Origin: Nageia nagi
Lineage: Eukaryota > Pinophyta
Length of the DNA: 64,000 bases
Direction: 5' to 3'
Assembly (NCBI GenBank): GCA_050084985.1
Contig: JBITNC010000002.1
Span: forward strand, 31,186,001-31,250,000
The notes under the pieces were generated by a model, which ran no database searches, was not told the DNA's origin, and was given only the letters and a program-made list of their open reading frames with translations. A program made the translations under genes and the position numbers. Shown here one piece after another: positions 46,700 to 58,470 of the stretch; position 1 is the first letter of the stretch, and every line of letters begins with the position of its first letter.

Positions 46700-47870
46700 G
46701 ATGAGACACTTACCCATTGGTTAGCATCATCTTGGGGAGTATGGTTATTTCGATCCATATTATGAAGAGAATGCAGGATAGAGGGAGAAACTACCTTTGT
46801 AGAAAAAACAAAGGGACTAATCTATTATTCAGAAATCAAAGCATCTGATGGCTTCTTAGCTAAGGAGTGAGAGAGCATGCCTTCATCAAGAATTTTAGTA
46901 ATACAATCCTTCAAATGTTTAGGGCTCCATTTATTTTGAACAAGGGTTCTTGTCGGACAAAGAACTAGAAGAGTGACCCACTTGAATATAGATTGAGAAA
47001 AGGTAGTTGTTGGGTTCATACCTCAACTCTTGGACCCTTCCGCCAATATCAGAATCTAAGGTGGTTATCTTTGGGAATTTAACTCCAAATTCCACCAAGG
47101 CGCAAAATCTAGCTTCAACTAGTTTTGATTAAGCCTTTGTAACCTCATCCACATTAACAAATTTACCAAAGAAGTTTGCAATGCCTTCAAAAACGTTTTA
47201 GTGCCAAAGATCAAAAGGAAATTTTGGGAGAGTAATCCAAATAGGGGTTAACATAATTCGAGCTTCTCTGGGTCAAATCTAGGTTTCCATTTTTCCAAAA
47301 ATAATCCTCTTTTCTTCAAAAACCAATGAGAGCTCAAGAAAAAGTCCCTATCCTCAGTATTACTAAAAGCAAACATCAGGTAGTCATTAGGTAGTGCAAT
47401 GACCTTCTAAACTACCTTTGATCTTCCATCGTAGTTTTGTCCACCTACAAATCTGGTCAATGTTTGACCTTGCACCATGTAATTTGCCAATCAAGCTCAA
47501 GTGACCTCTTTCAATAGTTTGGACAGTGATTTCCCTTAGGACTTTTAATCGAATTTTTCCATCATCAGAAGCAGATGCAACTAAGGGAGACTCAAAATCC
47601 AACTTCGCTTATTGAGTAAAGAGGTTCCTCCATGGTTGTAATGGAGTCTAGATCACCATTACACACCCATCAAATAAAGACTCCTTCTATTAATCGCACT
47701 TCAATAGATCTCCCACCATGATGATGCCCATAGTGGTAGCTTTCGATCATCGAAAATACCCCTGCTAACACCTTTGATCCAACAATGTCTTTCACCTTCA
47801 TGAAGCCATCCCTCGAACACCTAAAGCCACTTTGAGCTCCCGTGCTACACATGCCTTACATACCTCCTTA
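46700..47870 (-). pseudogene. DUF4283-domain protein, LINE ORF1-like, dead
   Basis: On the minus strand, with frame changes and stops, one reads LHGARSNIDQICRWTKLRWK and then VIALPNDYLMFAFSNTEDRD. Next come WFLKKRGLFLEKWKPRFDP, IWITLPKFPFDLWH and GKFVNVDEVTKA, ending SKLVEARFCALVEF. This is the DUF4283 fold order (a nucleic-acid-binding domain found in ORF1 of plant L1-type LINEs and in related zinc-knuckle proteins). The C-terminal part toward 46700 is serine- and lysine-rich. At least three stops and two frameshifts are present. The accompanying reverse transcriptase was not found, so this is an isolated fragment. Confidence 0.72.
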
Positions 47871-48639
47871 GGATCCTTCACTTCTCGCCACACCTACTGT
47901 CTGAGCGCGAGAAGATTTCATTGTGGACCCTCACCTCCTACGAGAGCCCACATAGTTATCCCTAATTGCCTACTAGTCACACCTAACTTCGTCGCTCTCT
48001 TGTCACCATTTTATTCAAGTGGATATATTTACTTGCCTATTTTGTGAACATAGTTGAGTCTCTCAATATGTGTGATATATGATTGATGATCAAGTGTTGA
48101 ATTATTTTTCTAATTAATCAAATTGAAATTGAACAATATTATAATGGTCTACTTGTACGTTTTGGTAATATTTTGACATTATAATATGTGCAATATTTTG
48201 TAACTCAATTGCTACTTCTAAAACTTGTAAATAAAGAGATAAATAAATAATTAGTTAGATTGAATAGTTGATAGTATATAAAATCTTGATAAATTTAAAT
48301 TAAAAATATTTCTCAAGAAAATCAATCATCACTTAAACTTTAATAATTCTATCATAAAAATTAGTAATATTATATCGTACTAAAATATTAAATTTGAAGT
48401 CTCTAAAATATGTTGAAATGCGTGAAATAAAAAATCTCAACATTTTAAACCAAGGATAAAACATTCAAAAACATATTAATAACCATTCATTGACAAACAT
48501 TTGTTAAGTCTAAAAAAATAAAATTAATTTTAAAATACACTGGTTCGACGAGAGGTTAGTAAAAAAACAAGAAAAACAAGAGTTTTGAAGTAGGAAAGGA
48601 CACGGAAATATAATTCACGTGTGAACACGGTTTCGAGAT
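47871..48639. other. Intergenic upstream of the ELM2/SANT gene
   Basis: AT-rich from about 48050. No coding signal. The last few hundred bases presumably include the promoter. No clear TATA box was seen. Confidence 0.4.
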
Positions 48640-48929
48640 GTTTGACAGACGGCTTTCATACCCTATTCCATACAATACAAACTCGTAGAAACCCTCGTTT
48701 AGCCATACCCTAGAGATTTAATCGCCTTCGATTCGGAGTTGTTTCTGAGCCGATCGACTCGATCTTGAGTTCGAACAATTTATTTTTCCAAAACCCCCAT
48801 TCGCTCTTTATCTGTTGATTCCAATTTCTCCGTTTGCCGTTTAGGATTTCTGCTCATAGGGTTCTCTCTCGTTCTCGCCTTCAAAGGTTCTCGTACTCAC
48901 AAATCCGCTGATCAGATATTGTATTCCAG
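48640..48929 (+). other. Probable 5'UTR exon of the ELM2/SANT gene
   Basis: Base composition changes to pyrimidine-rich, CG-containing sequence with AACCCTCG and ACCCTAG motifs, typical of the start of a plant housekeeping transcript. It ends in CAG/GTAGGG at 48929/48930, a good donor. A matching acceptor TATTGCAG lies at 52338-52339, eight bases before the start codon, implying a 3,410-base leader intron. The transcription start is a guess. Confidence 0.55.
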
Positions 48930-50751
48930 GTAGGGATCCGAAACCTGACTAAGTTTTATTCGTTTATTATGTGATTTTACATCATAGGAAAATTTTTAGG
49001 GTTCGGATCTCTAGGGTTTGCAAAAGTTTCGGTTTTAGACCTTCGCATGGAGGAAAGATGTCTGTATGCATACGGCCGTTGGTGTACATGTCTCGATCGA
49101 ACGAAATCATGTCACGTAGTTAGGGTTTGTTTGATTGAACAAAATTAGGTATATTTTTTCTAGGTTTTGCTCGATTCCTTTTTCTGCGTCATTCGGATCT
49201 GTTCGCCATTGAAGACGTAGTCTGTTTATCAAATTTTTTTGTTCACGTAGGGCTTGATATCGTTTAAAGATCCGCTTTGATTTTAGCTGGAAATTTATTT
49301 ATTTTTCTTACGTTTTAGACAATTTGTATAACCAGTTCCACCTTAGGTTTTTTTAGTTCCATCTGTTTATTTTCTATATATATAATTTTATTTCTCACAA
49401 TTTTTTTTTCTGGATCACTTCTATCTTTATAAATTTAATACTGTTTAGTTTAGTAATTTATTATTATTTCAGTCGTTTTAGAAATGAATATGCAATTATA
49501 ATTTTTAATTAATTAGTACAAATCTAATTAGCTATTTTTTAAAACAATCTTGAAATAAATTGAAAATAGAGAATTACACATAATATAGCACTTTGCTATA
49601 GAAGGCAATAGTGCCACTTTAAATGTTGATGTTCAATTCAAAAAATATATAGACAAATCACCACAGATTAATCCTCTTGGTCTTCTATAAAGGCCTTCAA
49701 TATTTATATAATATAACATCTTTATGTATAGGCTTAATTATTTATTAAATATCACATTTAAAAAAAAAAAAAATCAAATGTAATGAATTACTAATACATA
49801 TGTATATATGCATAAAGGTTGTCTTGTAACTTATGTTTGCTTAGAACAATATCTCAAGTATATTGGTAAACATTACGGGAGAGATTTTAATGCTTATTTG
49901 TGCATTTAAGAATACCTATGATTATTATTATTTTTGCTAGAGTATATAATGTAAATGATGTTTTATACGTTGTTATTGTTTTAAGTGCAAGTAACATATC
50001 CTTTCTATATGAATGGAGTTCGTTAGTGAACAAAATGGATTGTTCATGTTTTAATAAATTGTAGCTTTTCTTTATATCTTCTGTGATCATAATTTAGCTT
50101 TCCTTACATCCTATGATTCTTTCGGATTTATGTATGGAATCTGTTAAGCATCATTCTGATTGTGATTTTTCACGAAGAAGTTTCAATAGCATCATGCTCT
50201 GTTAGTTGCATTTAAATCAGAATTTTACAATGTATTCTAGTTGAATTAGCAATGTCAATTTTGTGGATGTGGGTGGAGTGCAGACTATTTATTAAATTGC
50301 TAATTAAATGGATGTGTTTAAGTACATGATGGATATGGTATTACTCACAATTGAGCTCCATGAATTAATTACTGCATGGGGCACGAAAATGTTCAAAATT
50401 AGGAAGTTGGAAAGCATGTCATTCTAGTTTGTTATTGTAGAAAGGTTAATTGAAGGCAGTGCCAATTCTACTTTGTATATAAGGCTATTGATATAGAATT
50501 TTGAATGTTTATGTGCACTGCATTCAGACAATAATTTGATATAGATAGCTCAATAATTGAGAAGAAAGCTCACTGGTAGCCAAGAGTTAAGAACGAGAAG
50601 TTGCAACTTTGCAATTTTATTTGCCCTTTATGGTCTCTTAGATGGAAGTGACCATATCAGATGAAAGTATCGTAAAATTTTTAGCCATAGTATATTAAGT
50701 GCAAGAATAGGTTTGGTGAAGCATGTTTTTATATGTTTTTAAAGTTTGTGA

Positions 50752-50941
50752 CCTTATTTCTGTTTCTTTTGAGGTGTTGAAAGGTCTCAACCATCAGAGT
50801 GGTTTAAGAATTGAGACATGTCACCATCATGAAACATTTGAAACATATCATCATGCTATGAGGGGTGAGATTTGAACACGGGACTCTCTTTACATCATTT
50901 GAGAGTTTTCACACCCACTGTTCTACCAACTCCCCTAACAT
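50752..50941 (-). mobile_element. tRNA-derived SINE in the leader intron
   Basis: On the minus strand TTGGTAGAACAGTGGG (A box) is followed about 45 bases later by GTGTTCAAATCTC (B box), the two internal promoter elements of a tRNA-like RNA polymerase III gene. TTTGTGA on both sides (50745-50751 and 50942-50948) may be the target duplication. It is a different subtype from the SINE at 3994. Confidence 0.6.
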
Positions 50942-52347
50942 TTTGTGATGTGAGCTTATTTTTTATATGTTATCTCATGTGGTAGAGTATTAGTTGCTAG
51001 ACGATATCATTATGTCTAGGTGTTGAGTTTGATAGTCTAATACTTTGGAAAGATATCTTGTTTATTGCTTTTCAGAAGATTGGTATTGTCAAGATTGATA
51101 AAGTATTTTAAGTGTAAATTGTCAACCTCTTGAATCTAGCAGATATTGGCTATCTTAATTGTTATTCATGGTAACCTAAAGTGTAACAGTTAAAAAGATT
51201 CAGGAAATTGTATGAGAGAAGAGGATTTGTTTCTGTACAATCAGAATTATACTAGTGTTCCCTTGTTGTTCTATAGCCTTTACCTGGTTTGGGTAACCTT
51301 AAACATCTTCTCACATCATTGCAATAAAAGAAATCCAGAACCGATCAAACTTGAGTTCTATTCTTCATATTGCTTTTCTGTCATTCTGTTCGAAAGTTGC
51401 ATACTAGTTTACACTCTTTATGTACAGTCTTGATCGGATGACCACATTGCCAGTTAATGCGTTAACCTTCATCTTTAGGCTAACAAGAAAATTTATATGA
51501 GAAGCTTGCCTAATACCACACAAAAGTTACAGAAGTGATAAGCAAATACACTACTCAAGCTTCTTACAATGATGGTAATTTGTTTAGGTTGTATGGGAAA
51601 TAGGCATAATCAATTATCTGAACTTCATGCAATTCATGTGCTGAAAGATAGAGGAGGGCAACTGCAGAAAGAAGTAAAATGAGCTGGTAGTAGTTATCTT
51701 TTAGCTGTTTTGCATTACGATCTTCATTCTGATTGACTATCTATGCTAAACACTATAGCAGTGTTCTGAGAATGAGATCAAATATAAAACCAAGGAATCG
51801 GTATTGAATCATTGATATATTTTTATGGCTCTTTCAATGTATCTAAAAGTTTGGTGCAACGTTATTTTTCCTTAATCTTATAATATTCTCCAGATTCACT
51901 AAGTTGAACAACTAACTTCACCTAATAACTGACTACTCATCAGGCTTTGTAGTTTGGTTATTATTACTTGAATCATGCTTATAACATCCTGAGTAAGAGT
52001 TGAAAGGGATATTACTATGGTATTGTTTACCATTGTTATTGCAGCCTGTATGTGATATTAGTTGCCACAATTTTGGGTATCTGAAAAACTTGTTTTGGAT
52101 TGGTTAGTGTTTTTCTATAATTCGCATGAGTTGGGCATTATTTCAAGCAGACTTCTTACTGTTCGGTGTGTTATAAAAATATACCTCTTCTACTAATCTA
52201 TTATTTGTGTGTGATCTTGTTTCAAATTTTACTAGTCTATTATATAAATATACCTCTTTTTTGCTTAGTGCTGTTAATCCTGCCAAGTTTTGTGGTTTGG
52301 TTATCGAGTTGTTGATGTTCAAATCATTTACTATTGCAGGGCTCATC

Positions 52348-52974
52348 ATGGTACTTAAACATGGTAAGCGAGCTCTGGAAAATGGTTTATCATGCCAACC
52401 TGTGAAGCACCAGAAGCAACTAGAGTATAGTTTTGATCAGACCGTTAGAATTCTTGAAAATGTCCCAAATAATTTGCTTAGCAAAGTTGATCTTTCAAAG
52501 AGTATAGTTTTTGATAAGCAACTAGAATGTTCACGAGTGGATAACATTCAAAGAGTATGTGCCAATGACTTGTTGAGTTCACGAAGATCTACAATCCTCG
52601 GAAATGGCATTAGCTGCAGTGAAGTCTTACATTTGTTGGAGAAGGACAAAGATCGTGAAAAGTTAGTGGAAGATGTAAAGACTGATGATGAATGTTCTAC
52701 GAGAACTGACCTCACAAATAGTCAGAACAGTGTTTGCGGTCACAAAGAAGATCAATGCATAGATTCTCAAGTTAGCATACAAGCTGAAGATATGGAGGAG
52801 GCAATTCTAACTAATGGAACAGTTAGAGCATCCAGCATGTATGAGGATGAGCTTGAAACACCCAAAGAAAGAGTATTTGGTCAACTGCAGGCCAAGGATA
52901 TTGACACATGCATGTCAATCTCAAGTGTTGACAAATGCAGGTCTAGAGTTACTGAAAATTTTGATTCAGAACTG
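52348..52974 (+). CDS. ELM2/SANT-domain chromatin protein, coding exon 1
   Basis: First coding exon (209 codons) of a 717-residue protein completed by the exon at 54059-55585. The exon opens at 52340 after a TATTGCAG acceptor. The ATG at 52348 is the first in the spliced transcript, and the open frame further upstream is intron. The exon ends ...GAACTG/GTATGA at 52974, in phase 0. The encoded N-terminus is hydrophilic and low-complexity (K, E, D, S rich), with no recognised domain, as in plant relatives whose conserved part is C-terminal. In the genomic frame a stop occurs immediately after the donor, so splicing is needed for a functional product. Confidence 0.85.
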
Positions 52975-54058
52975 GTATGAATTTCTTAATTCCATGCCTA
53001 ATATTTTGTTTTTGCAGTCTAAATCTGTTATAACTTTTCTTATTCAAATACTACGGTATGATTATTGATTTCATAGTCTACTCTGACTATGTAATATAGA
53101 AGTGCTTGAATATAAAAATGAAGCGTATAAGTTGCATCTCAATTGCATCGTAGACATTTTGTTGAACTCTCTTTATGTTGTTTGTATTCGCACTCAGATG
53201 TGACATTAAATGTCTTGATGGGCATTCCAGAACTTTCATAGTGAAAGTCTAGTACAAAGAGGAATTGTGAGAGAAAGTTTGATAGTAGCCAAAAAATGAA
53301 GAAATATTATAAGAAACAAACACACACATCTATGCATGCTTATGGGAGCAGCTCAAAAGTTGATGATCCTTTAGAATATCTTAAAAACATTCGAGGACGG
53401 GAGTAAGAAGGATCTTGCAAGCTGTGATTTAGTATTCATGTCTAGAAAATGCTATAACCAGATTGTTAATGTTGTATTCTGTTTATTGCTATTATAAGTT
53501 AGACACATTTCTGCCCCTTTTGGAAGAATCTTTGAATTTTCATGATAGCATGATAGTTGTACTGTTTTAGAACTCCACTTGAATGTATCACATAAGGTTG
53601 TTACAGGATATGGATGTATTTGTAGGTCTGCCTGCAATATGTAGTTATCAATCAAATATATATAAATGTGTTGTGATTACTTCCTATTTGTATGTTTTCT
53701 TTCTTCAGTTCTTCTTATAAAGTAAATTTACAGAAACCATAATATGGAAAATAACCATGTATAACCAATACATAATGCACAAGAAAAGATAGGGAATTCT
53801 CACAAAACTTCATTTAATGATCCAATTGGAGAAGAATAATGTCCTTCAAATAGGTAGCCAAATAATAACCTAGAAGGTAGGTAGATGTTGGTCGCACAAG
53901 TGATGCAACTTGTATAAATGATAATGTTAAAATTATTTATTGATGTTACATAAATAATGTTTTACCTGGTAGTGATTTAGCACCCTCCAGAAGTATTTAA
54001 ATTTTCTTTTTATCTGGAGAGTAAATTCATAATTTTTTCTTGTCTTGTTCTTATTCAG

Positions 54059-55585
54059 GTCTCTGCTCCATCCCAAATATCTGAAGAGAAGCTTTCTGAT
54101 GCTGGTACAGTCACGCAAGATTGCAAAGGATCAGGCAAGATGGATCATCCTCTGCCTCCATTTGTTTCTGATTCTGGGGTGTTTTGTTCTAGATCGTTTG
54201 CAATGTTTGATTGTAATGAAGAACACTGTTCTAACTATGAATCTACTTCTGGCCTGGGTGGCCATCATCGCAAGAGGGTTCCTATTGGACCAGATTTTCA
54301 AGCTGAGTTACCTCTTTGTAAACCCCAAGTCTGTATGTTGTCTAGTGATTCTTCTGATATAATATTGTCTCAATCAAATGTTTCTCAGACAGACGTTGAT
54401 GACAGATGTTCTCGTAGCTTTGTTGGTCATAGTGTGTGGCCCTTGACAGGATCAAATGATGGCCTCAATGATTGTATTATAGGAAAAGGCAGATCTATAG
54501 AATGTAGCTGTCACGACTCAACTTCCATAAGATGTGTGAAAGAACATATTGAAGAGCAACGGGAGAAGTTGAAGCTAGAACTAGGGGAAGCATTCTCTTT
54601 GTGGGGATTTGATGACATGGGTGAGATTGTGTCAGAAAAATGGACTAGTCAAGAAGAAGAAACGTTTTGGGAGCTTGTGAGTATAAATCCCATGTCAGCA
54701 AACAAAAATTTTTGGAATTATCTTTCTGTGGCCTTTCCTTCAAGAAGCAAAAAGGAGCTGGTAAGCTATTACTTCAATGTGTTTGTTTTGCGTCGACGAG
54801 CCCTTCAGAACAGAGTTGACCCAGCTAACATTGATAGTGATGATGATGAAGAAGATTGGCATTGCACTGAAGTTGGACTGAATGATAGGCTTATGATGAC
54901 TGATGATGATGATTCAGAGGCAGATTCTGAATCGTCTGAAGGTGATAACAGGGTTGAAGAATCTGATGAAGGAATCGAAGGCAGCTCAGAAGAAGCTGAA
55001 ATGGCAGAAAGTTACATGTCAGGACATGTAATAAATAGGTTGAGTCACCGATTTTTTTGTGACCAAGAAAACCAAATTATGGATAGTGAAGATGAGGAAA
55101 CTCATGACGTAAGAGAAGTGTTTTCATTCCCTCTTCAACACAGGCTAGATCACATTAATAACATTAATATGATTGAGGGGCGGGATTTTCAAGATGAATT
55201 ACGCATGTCGATTGAATGGAATCATGAAAAGAAGCCGACTGGACGAATCTGCATAAGATCAGCTGGAGACCTTGCTGTTCAGGGAGAAAACTGTGAAGTA
55301 GCACCAAGTTCTGATGGTGCTTGCAAGAAAGAAAAACAGGTTGATTTAAGTTATGGAAATGATATTTTTTATGGAGATGGCAAACTAAATGGCAACTTAT
55401 CTTTCAAAGAAGATTTTGCCATTGATGGACACTCTTCTCTCTTGGAACCTTATGACTCGAAGCTTTGGGACATTGCATTGGTGACTAGTTTAAAAACAGA
55501 TACAGATAGGCTAGTTTCGACATGCAGTCTGATAAAAGAATTATTTGGAGATGAAAACAATGAGAATGATAGGAACAGAGTTTGA
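54059..55585 (+). CDS. ELM2/SANT-domain chromatin protein, coding exon 2
   Basis: Begins after TTATTCAG at 54058 and continues the frame of exon 1 in phase 0 for 508 codons. The ELM2 signature is IGPDFQAELP (residues about 285-294), after which the domain continues to about residue 375. A SANT/Myb-like domain spans about 402-460 (EKWTSQEEETFWELV, then NFWNYLSVAFPSRSKKELVSYYFNVFV). An acidic stretch of aspartate and glutamate runs from about 475 to 540. This ELM2-then-SANT order is that of plant nuclear proteins related to metazoan corepressors that bind class I histone deacetylases. Arabidopsis members are reported in HDA6-containing complexes. The deacetylase link is inferred from the family. 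No DNA-binding ARID domain is seen. Confidence 0.9.
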   Translation, partial: VSAPSQISEEKLSDAGTVTQDCKGSGKMDHPLPPFVSDSGVFCSRSFAMFDCNEEHCSNYESTSGLGGHHRKRVPIGPDFQAELPLCKPQVCMLSSDSSDIILSQSNVSQTDVDDRCSRSFVGHSVWPLTGSNDGLNDCIIGKGRSIECSCHDSTSIRCVKEHIEEQREKLKLELGEAFSLWGFDDMGEIVSEKWTSQEEETFWELVSINPMSANKNFWNYLSVAFPSRSKKELVSYYFNVFVLRRRALQNRVDPANIDSDDDEEDWHCTEVGLNDRLMMTDDDDSEADSESSEGDNRVEESDEGIEGSSEEAEMAESYMSGHVINRLSHRFFCDQENQIMDSEDEETHDVREVFSFPLQHRLDHINNINMIEGRDFQDELRMSIEWNHEKKPTGRICIRSAGDLAVQGENCEVAPSSDGACKKEKQVDLSYGNDIFYGDGKLNGNLSFKEDFAIDGHSSLLEPYDSKLWDIALVTSLKTDTDRLVSTCSLIKELFGDENNENDRNRV

Positions 55586-55599
55586 TTTAAGGAACTTTT

Positions 55600-55605
55600 A
55601 ATAAA
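55600..55605 (+). terminator. Possible polyadenylation signal
   Basis: AATAAA 15 bases after the stop codon. It may be too close to be the main signal, and plant 3' ends are loosely specified, so the 3'UTR could extend to about 55930. Confidence 0.35.
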
Positions 55606-56609
55606 GACGGAACTTGGCCAACTTCCTTCTAATGGAAAAAGATTTTTCTAGATTTCATCATCTACTTTTTTCTCTTCAATATGGACCAAACATAGATTAT
55701 ATGGCCTTTTCACTGATGTATCAAATTATGTTCGTGATTCTTTTCCCTTTTTCTTTGTGGTCATGAAGGTCTCATCTTTTCCACTGATCTGTGGACATAG
55801 AGACAGCCTGTACTGAATAATATTCTTTTTGGAGTAGTTCTTCTTGGGCTCATAGATTACTGTACTGTACATTGCTTTGTAATATTGAAGTGGCAGCGAA
55901 TTGAGATCTGCCATATTTGTAATATATATTGATTGATGAGTAAAGCCAATGTTCTCAAGAAGAATTTGGAGGGTTCCTTATTGCACGATGAATTGCTCCA
56001 GGAATCATTTGAAATCTCAACACTTTTTCAGCGGGTTTTCTATTCAAATCATATTATTTATTTTTTGTAATCAAGTGGTTGAAATTGATTGCGAGTATTT
56101 TTAATGGACATATGTGAAGACAACTCATGTTTAACCCGACGGGGATTTTTTGTTCTTTCAACAGAAGATGGAATAAATTGAAAACTTAAATGGTATCCAT
56201 GTCAATGAAATCTGTATATCTATTTCAAAAGTAAATCCAACCTAATGTGCTTTTGTTAGCGTGGGCTATTGTGACTGATAAAATAGATTGAAATTGTCTG
56301 ACACATCGGAATCAGGCATTACAATGATTTTCTTCTATGAATTGCGTTTCCACATTCGTGGTCTTAGAAGAATTGATTGGCTCTCCATCCGTATGCCAAT
56401 CTGTACGAGAATCGAATACTTTTCATCAACCTCCTTTTCTGCAGACTCTAATCGCTTAAATTTTTAAGTATTAGGCCTATTTGTTAGTACTCAGGTACAA
56501 CCCAATCTGCAAGAGAATCAAATATTTAATATAAATATCATTTTCTTGCCAAATATTTTGTCATACTTGATATCTAATTTTTTACGCCGAGAGGTCGCTT
56601 ATAGTGGTG
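55606..56609. other. 3'UTR and intergenic, nothing else recognised
   Basis: The first 300 bases are probably 3'UTR of the ELM2/SANT gene. No other feature was found. Confidence 0.4.
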
Positions 56610-57160
56610 AATTAAAGTAAAATACCTAAAATACTTTTAAAATTTTGTATAATATCAAAAAGTAAAATATTGATGGTATGTACGTAAGGGATTTTGAAGA
56701 GTTACCAATGTTGGTATGAGCATTGATCTTAGTGAAGATCAACAATTTGAGATGTGAATTCGTAAGGCATTCAAATAAGACATTTATCGTTGGGATAATT
56801 TAATATTGACATGCAAATTCTTATGATTTTTGCACTCTTTGCATCGTAACAACAAAGAGAAGCTTCGAAAGTTGAAGATTTATCAACCGTCATTCATCAT
56901 ACCATATCATAAGCTAACAATGAATGTGCTCCATTATCAAAATTATAGGCTTCTCATAAGCTTCAATGATCCATGAGTTCAAAATTTGGGCTCCAAGTCT
57001 TGAATCCATGTTGCAGCCGTTTGAGATATTGCTACGATATGTTCAATTTGTGTCTCTGTTGCATCTGCCAATCTACAGGGGTATTTTCGATATTTAAAAA
57101 TTGAATATTTTTTATATTATGCAAAATTATAAAAGTATTTTGGATATATTTCCTTAATTT
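56610..57160. mobile_element. Short inverted-repeat (foldback) element
   Basis: The first about 65 bases (56610-56675, AATTAAAGTAAAATACC...) are repeated as imperfect inverted complement at 57095-57160 (...TATTTCCTTAATT). The two arms share CAAAATACTTTTA-like and AATTTTGCATAATAT-like cores. About 420 bases of non-coding DNA lie between them. It is probably a non-autonomous DNA transposon or MITE. The target duplication is unclear. Confidence 0.55.
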
Positions 57161-57279
57161 AATAATATTTATATAATGTGTAAAGATCATTCATTGAATT
57201 CTAATAGAAATCAATTTGCAATCATAACCATATTTCAACTGTTACATCCACAATTCAATTTAAAAACGTTAGTAACTCA

Positions 57280-57410
57280 GATATCTTAAATATATATCCA
57301 AAAGTGATATCATTTGTAAGACACCTATCTTCTGTATCACATCATCAAGAGAAGATAAATGCCTTGAGATTGATATTCTTAACGTTTTTCAAATATATAT
57401 TTAAGATATC
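57280..57410. repeat. Inverted repeat with 17-bp perfect arms
   Basis: GATATCTTAAATATATA (57280-57296) is exactly complementary in reverse to TATATATTTAAGATATC (57394-57410). AAAAACGTT and AACGTTTTT lie nearby. AT-rich, so chance cannot be excluded, but 17 perfect pairs are notable. Confidence 0.55.
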
Positions 57411-58470
57411 TATACAAGTAGGTATTAATGCATAGGTTTGATTGAAGAAGAGATGAATGCTGATAAAAATAATTGGAATTGTTTTGATTGAAGAAAAGAG
57501 GGCTGGGAAGACTTTCAAAAGTAGTTAATTCAGTCCAGTAGTTTCATTCAAGCGGAAGATGCCTTCTGAAGTTTTTGAAGCAGACCACTCAATTTATCTA
57601 GGCATGATATTTTTACTTTGCAGCTTCAGTACTTGAAATTGAGAGAACTCTCGAAGAGTACAAATAAGCATTCAGTTCCCTCTTTATGATCATGAAAGTT
57701 AGATCACTTTTACCACAATGCTTGTCATGGTTGACAAGACACTATGGACACCAATTGATGCCAGACACAAACATTTCTCAGAAGCGTGGAGACTGTTTCA
57801 TTACTAGTTCCATTTCAAATTTTATTTATTATTTTTCTAAATGTCAAACTGTGAATAAAATTGTTTTTTTTGTAGAATTACAAAGCATTTTGTTGTAATA
57901 AGTCTATCCTATATTTGTTAATTTGAAATTTGTCATTTGGAAACTTATAAATTTTTATGGAAATTGCCTTTAAATGCACCGGATGTATAACAGCAATATT
58001 GTTGGCTAAATGTAGGAGACAAAAATAAGTATTTTCATTTTTGTAATTCAGGTGCTACTTTAATTTTAATGAATGTTATTAAGCTTGTTCCGATTCCATG
58101 CTCTTTAGATGGACTTAATGTTTTTGTAGGAAAGATCAATGCTGTCTTCATCAGCAATAGAAGTGAGATATCCGTATCTCTTAGAAATCTGACAGTTTGT
58201 TAAGATATGCTAAGTTTACATTTATCTGTCAATTTATGTGCCTTAAGTCATCTCACTTGGGAATTCTAAATTAGATTTCAAAATGTCAGTGGGCTTTACC
58301 TAGAGAGGTTTTAATCAAGTATGCTAAATCAGATTTCAAAAGCTAAAACTCTTTTGAGGTAGAGGGCAGAGTTTTACCGAATAAAATATTCTCTTGAAGG
58401 AGATGAGGTGAACAAGACTTTGTTCTAAAAAATCATTAGGAAATGAATATCATATGACACCAGAACTTGT
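57411..58470. other. Intergenic, nothing recognised
   Basis: No coding, LTR or RNA feature was recognised before the gypsy 5' LTR. Confidence 0.4.

Noticed and set aside
50860-50935. tRNA gene in the leader intron (minus)
   Set aside because: A and B boxes are present but flanking stems do not pair, so a SINE is the better reading.
52207-52347. Upstream in-frame ATG extending the ELM2/SANT protein by 47 residues
   Set aside because: A strong acceptor (TATTGCAG at 52338) lies between it and the conserved start, and the extra residues read like intron sequence.
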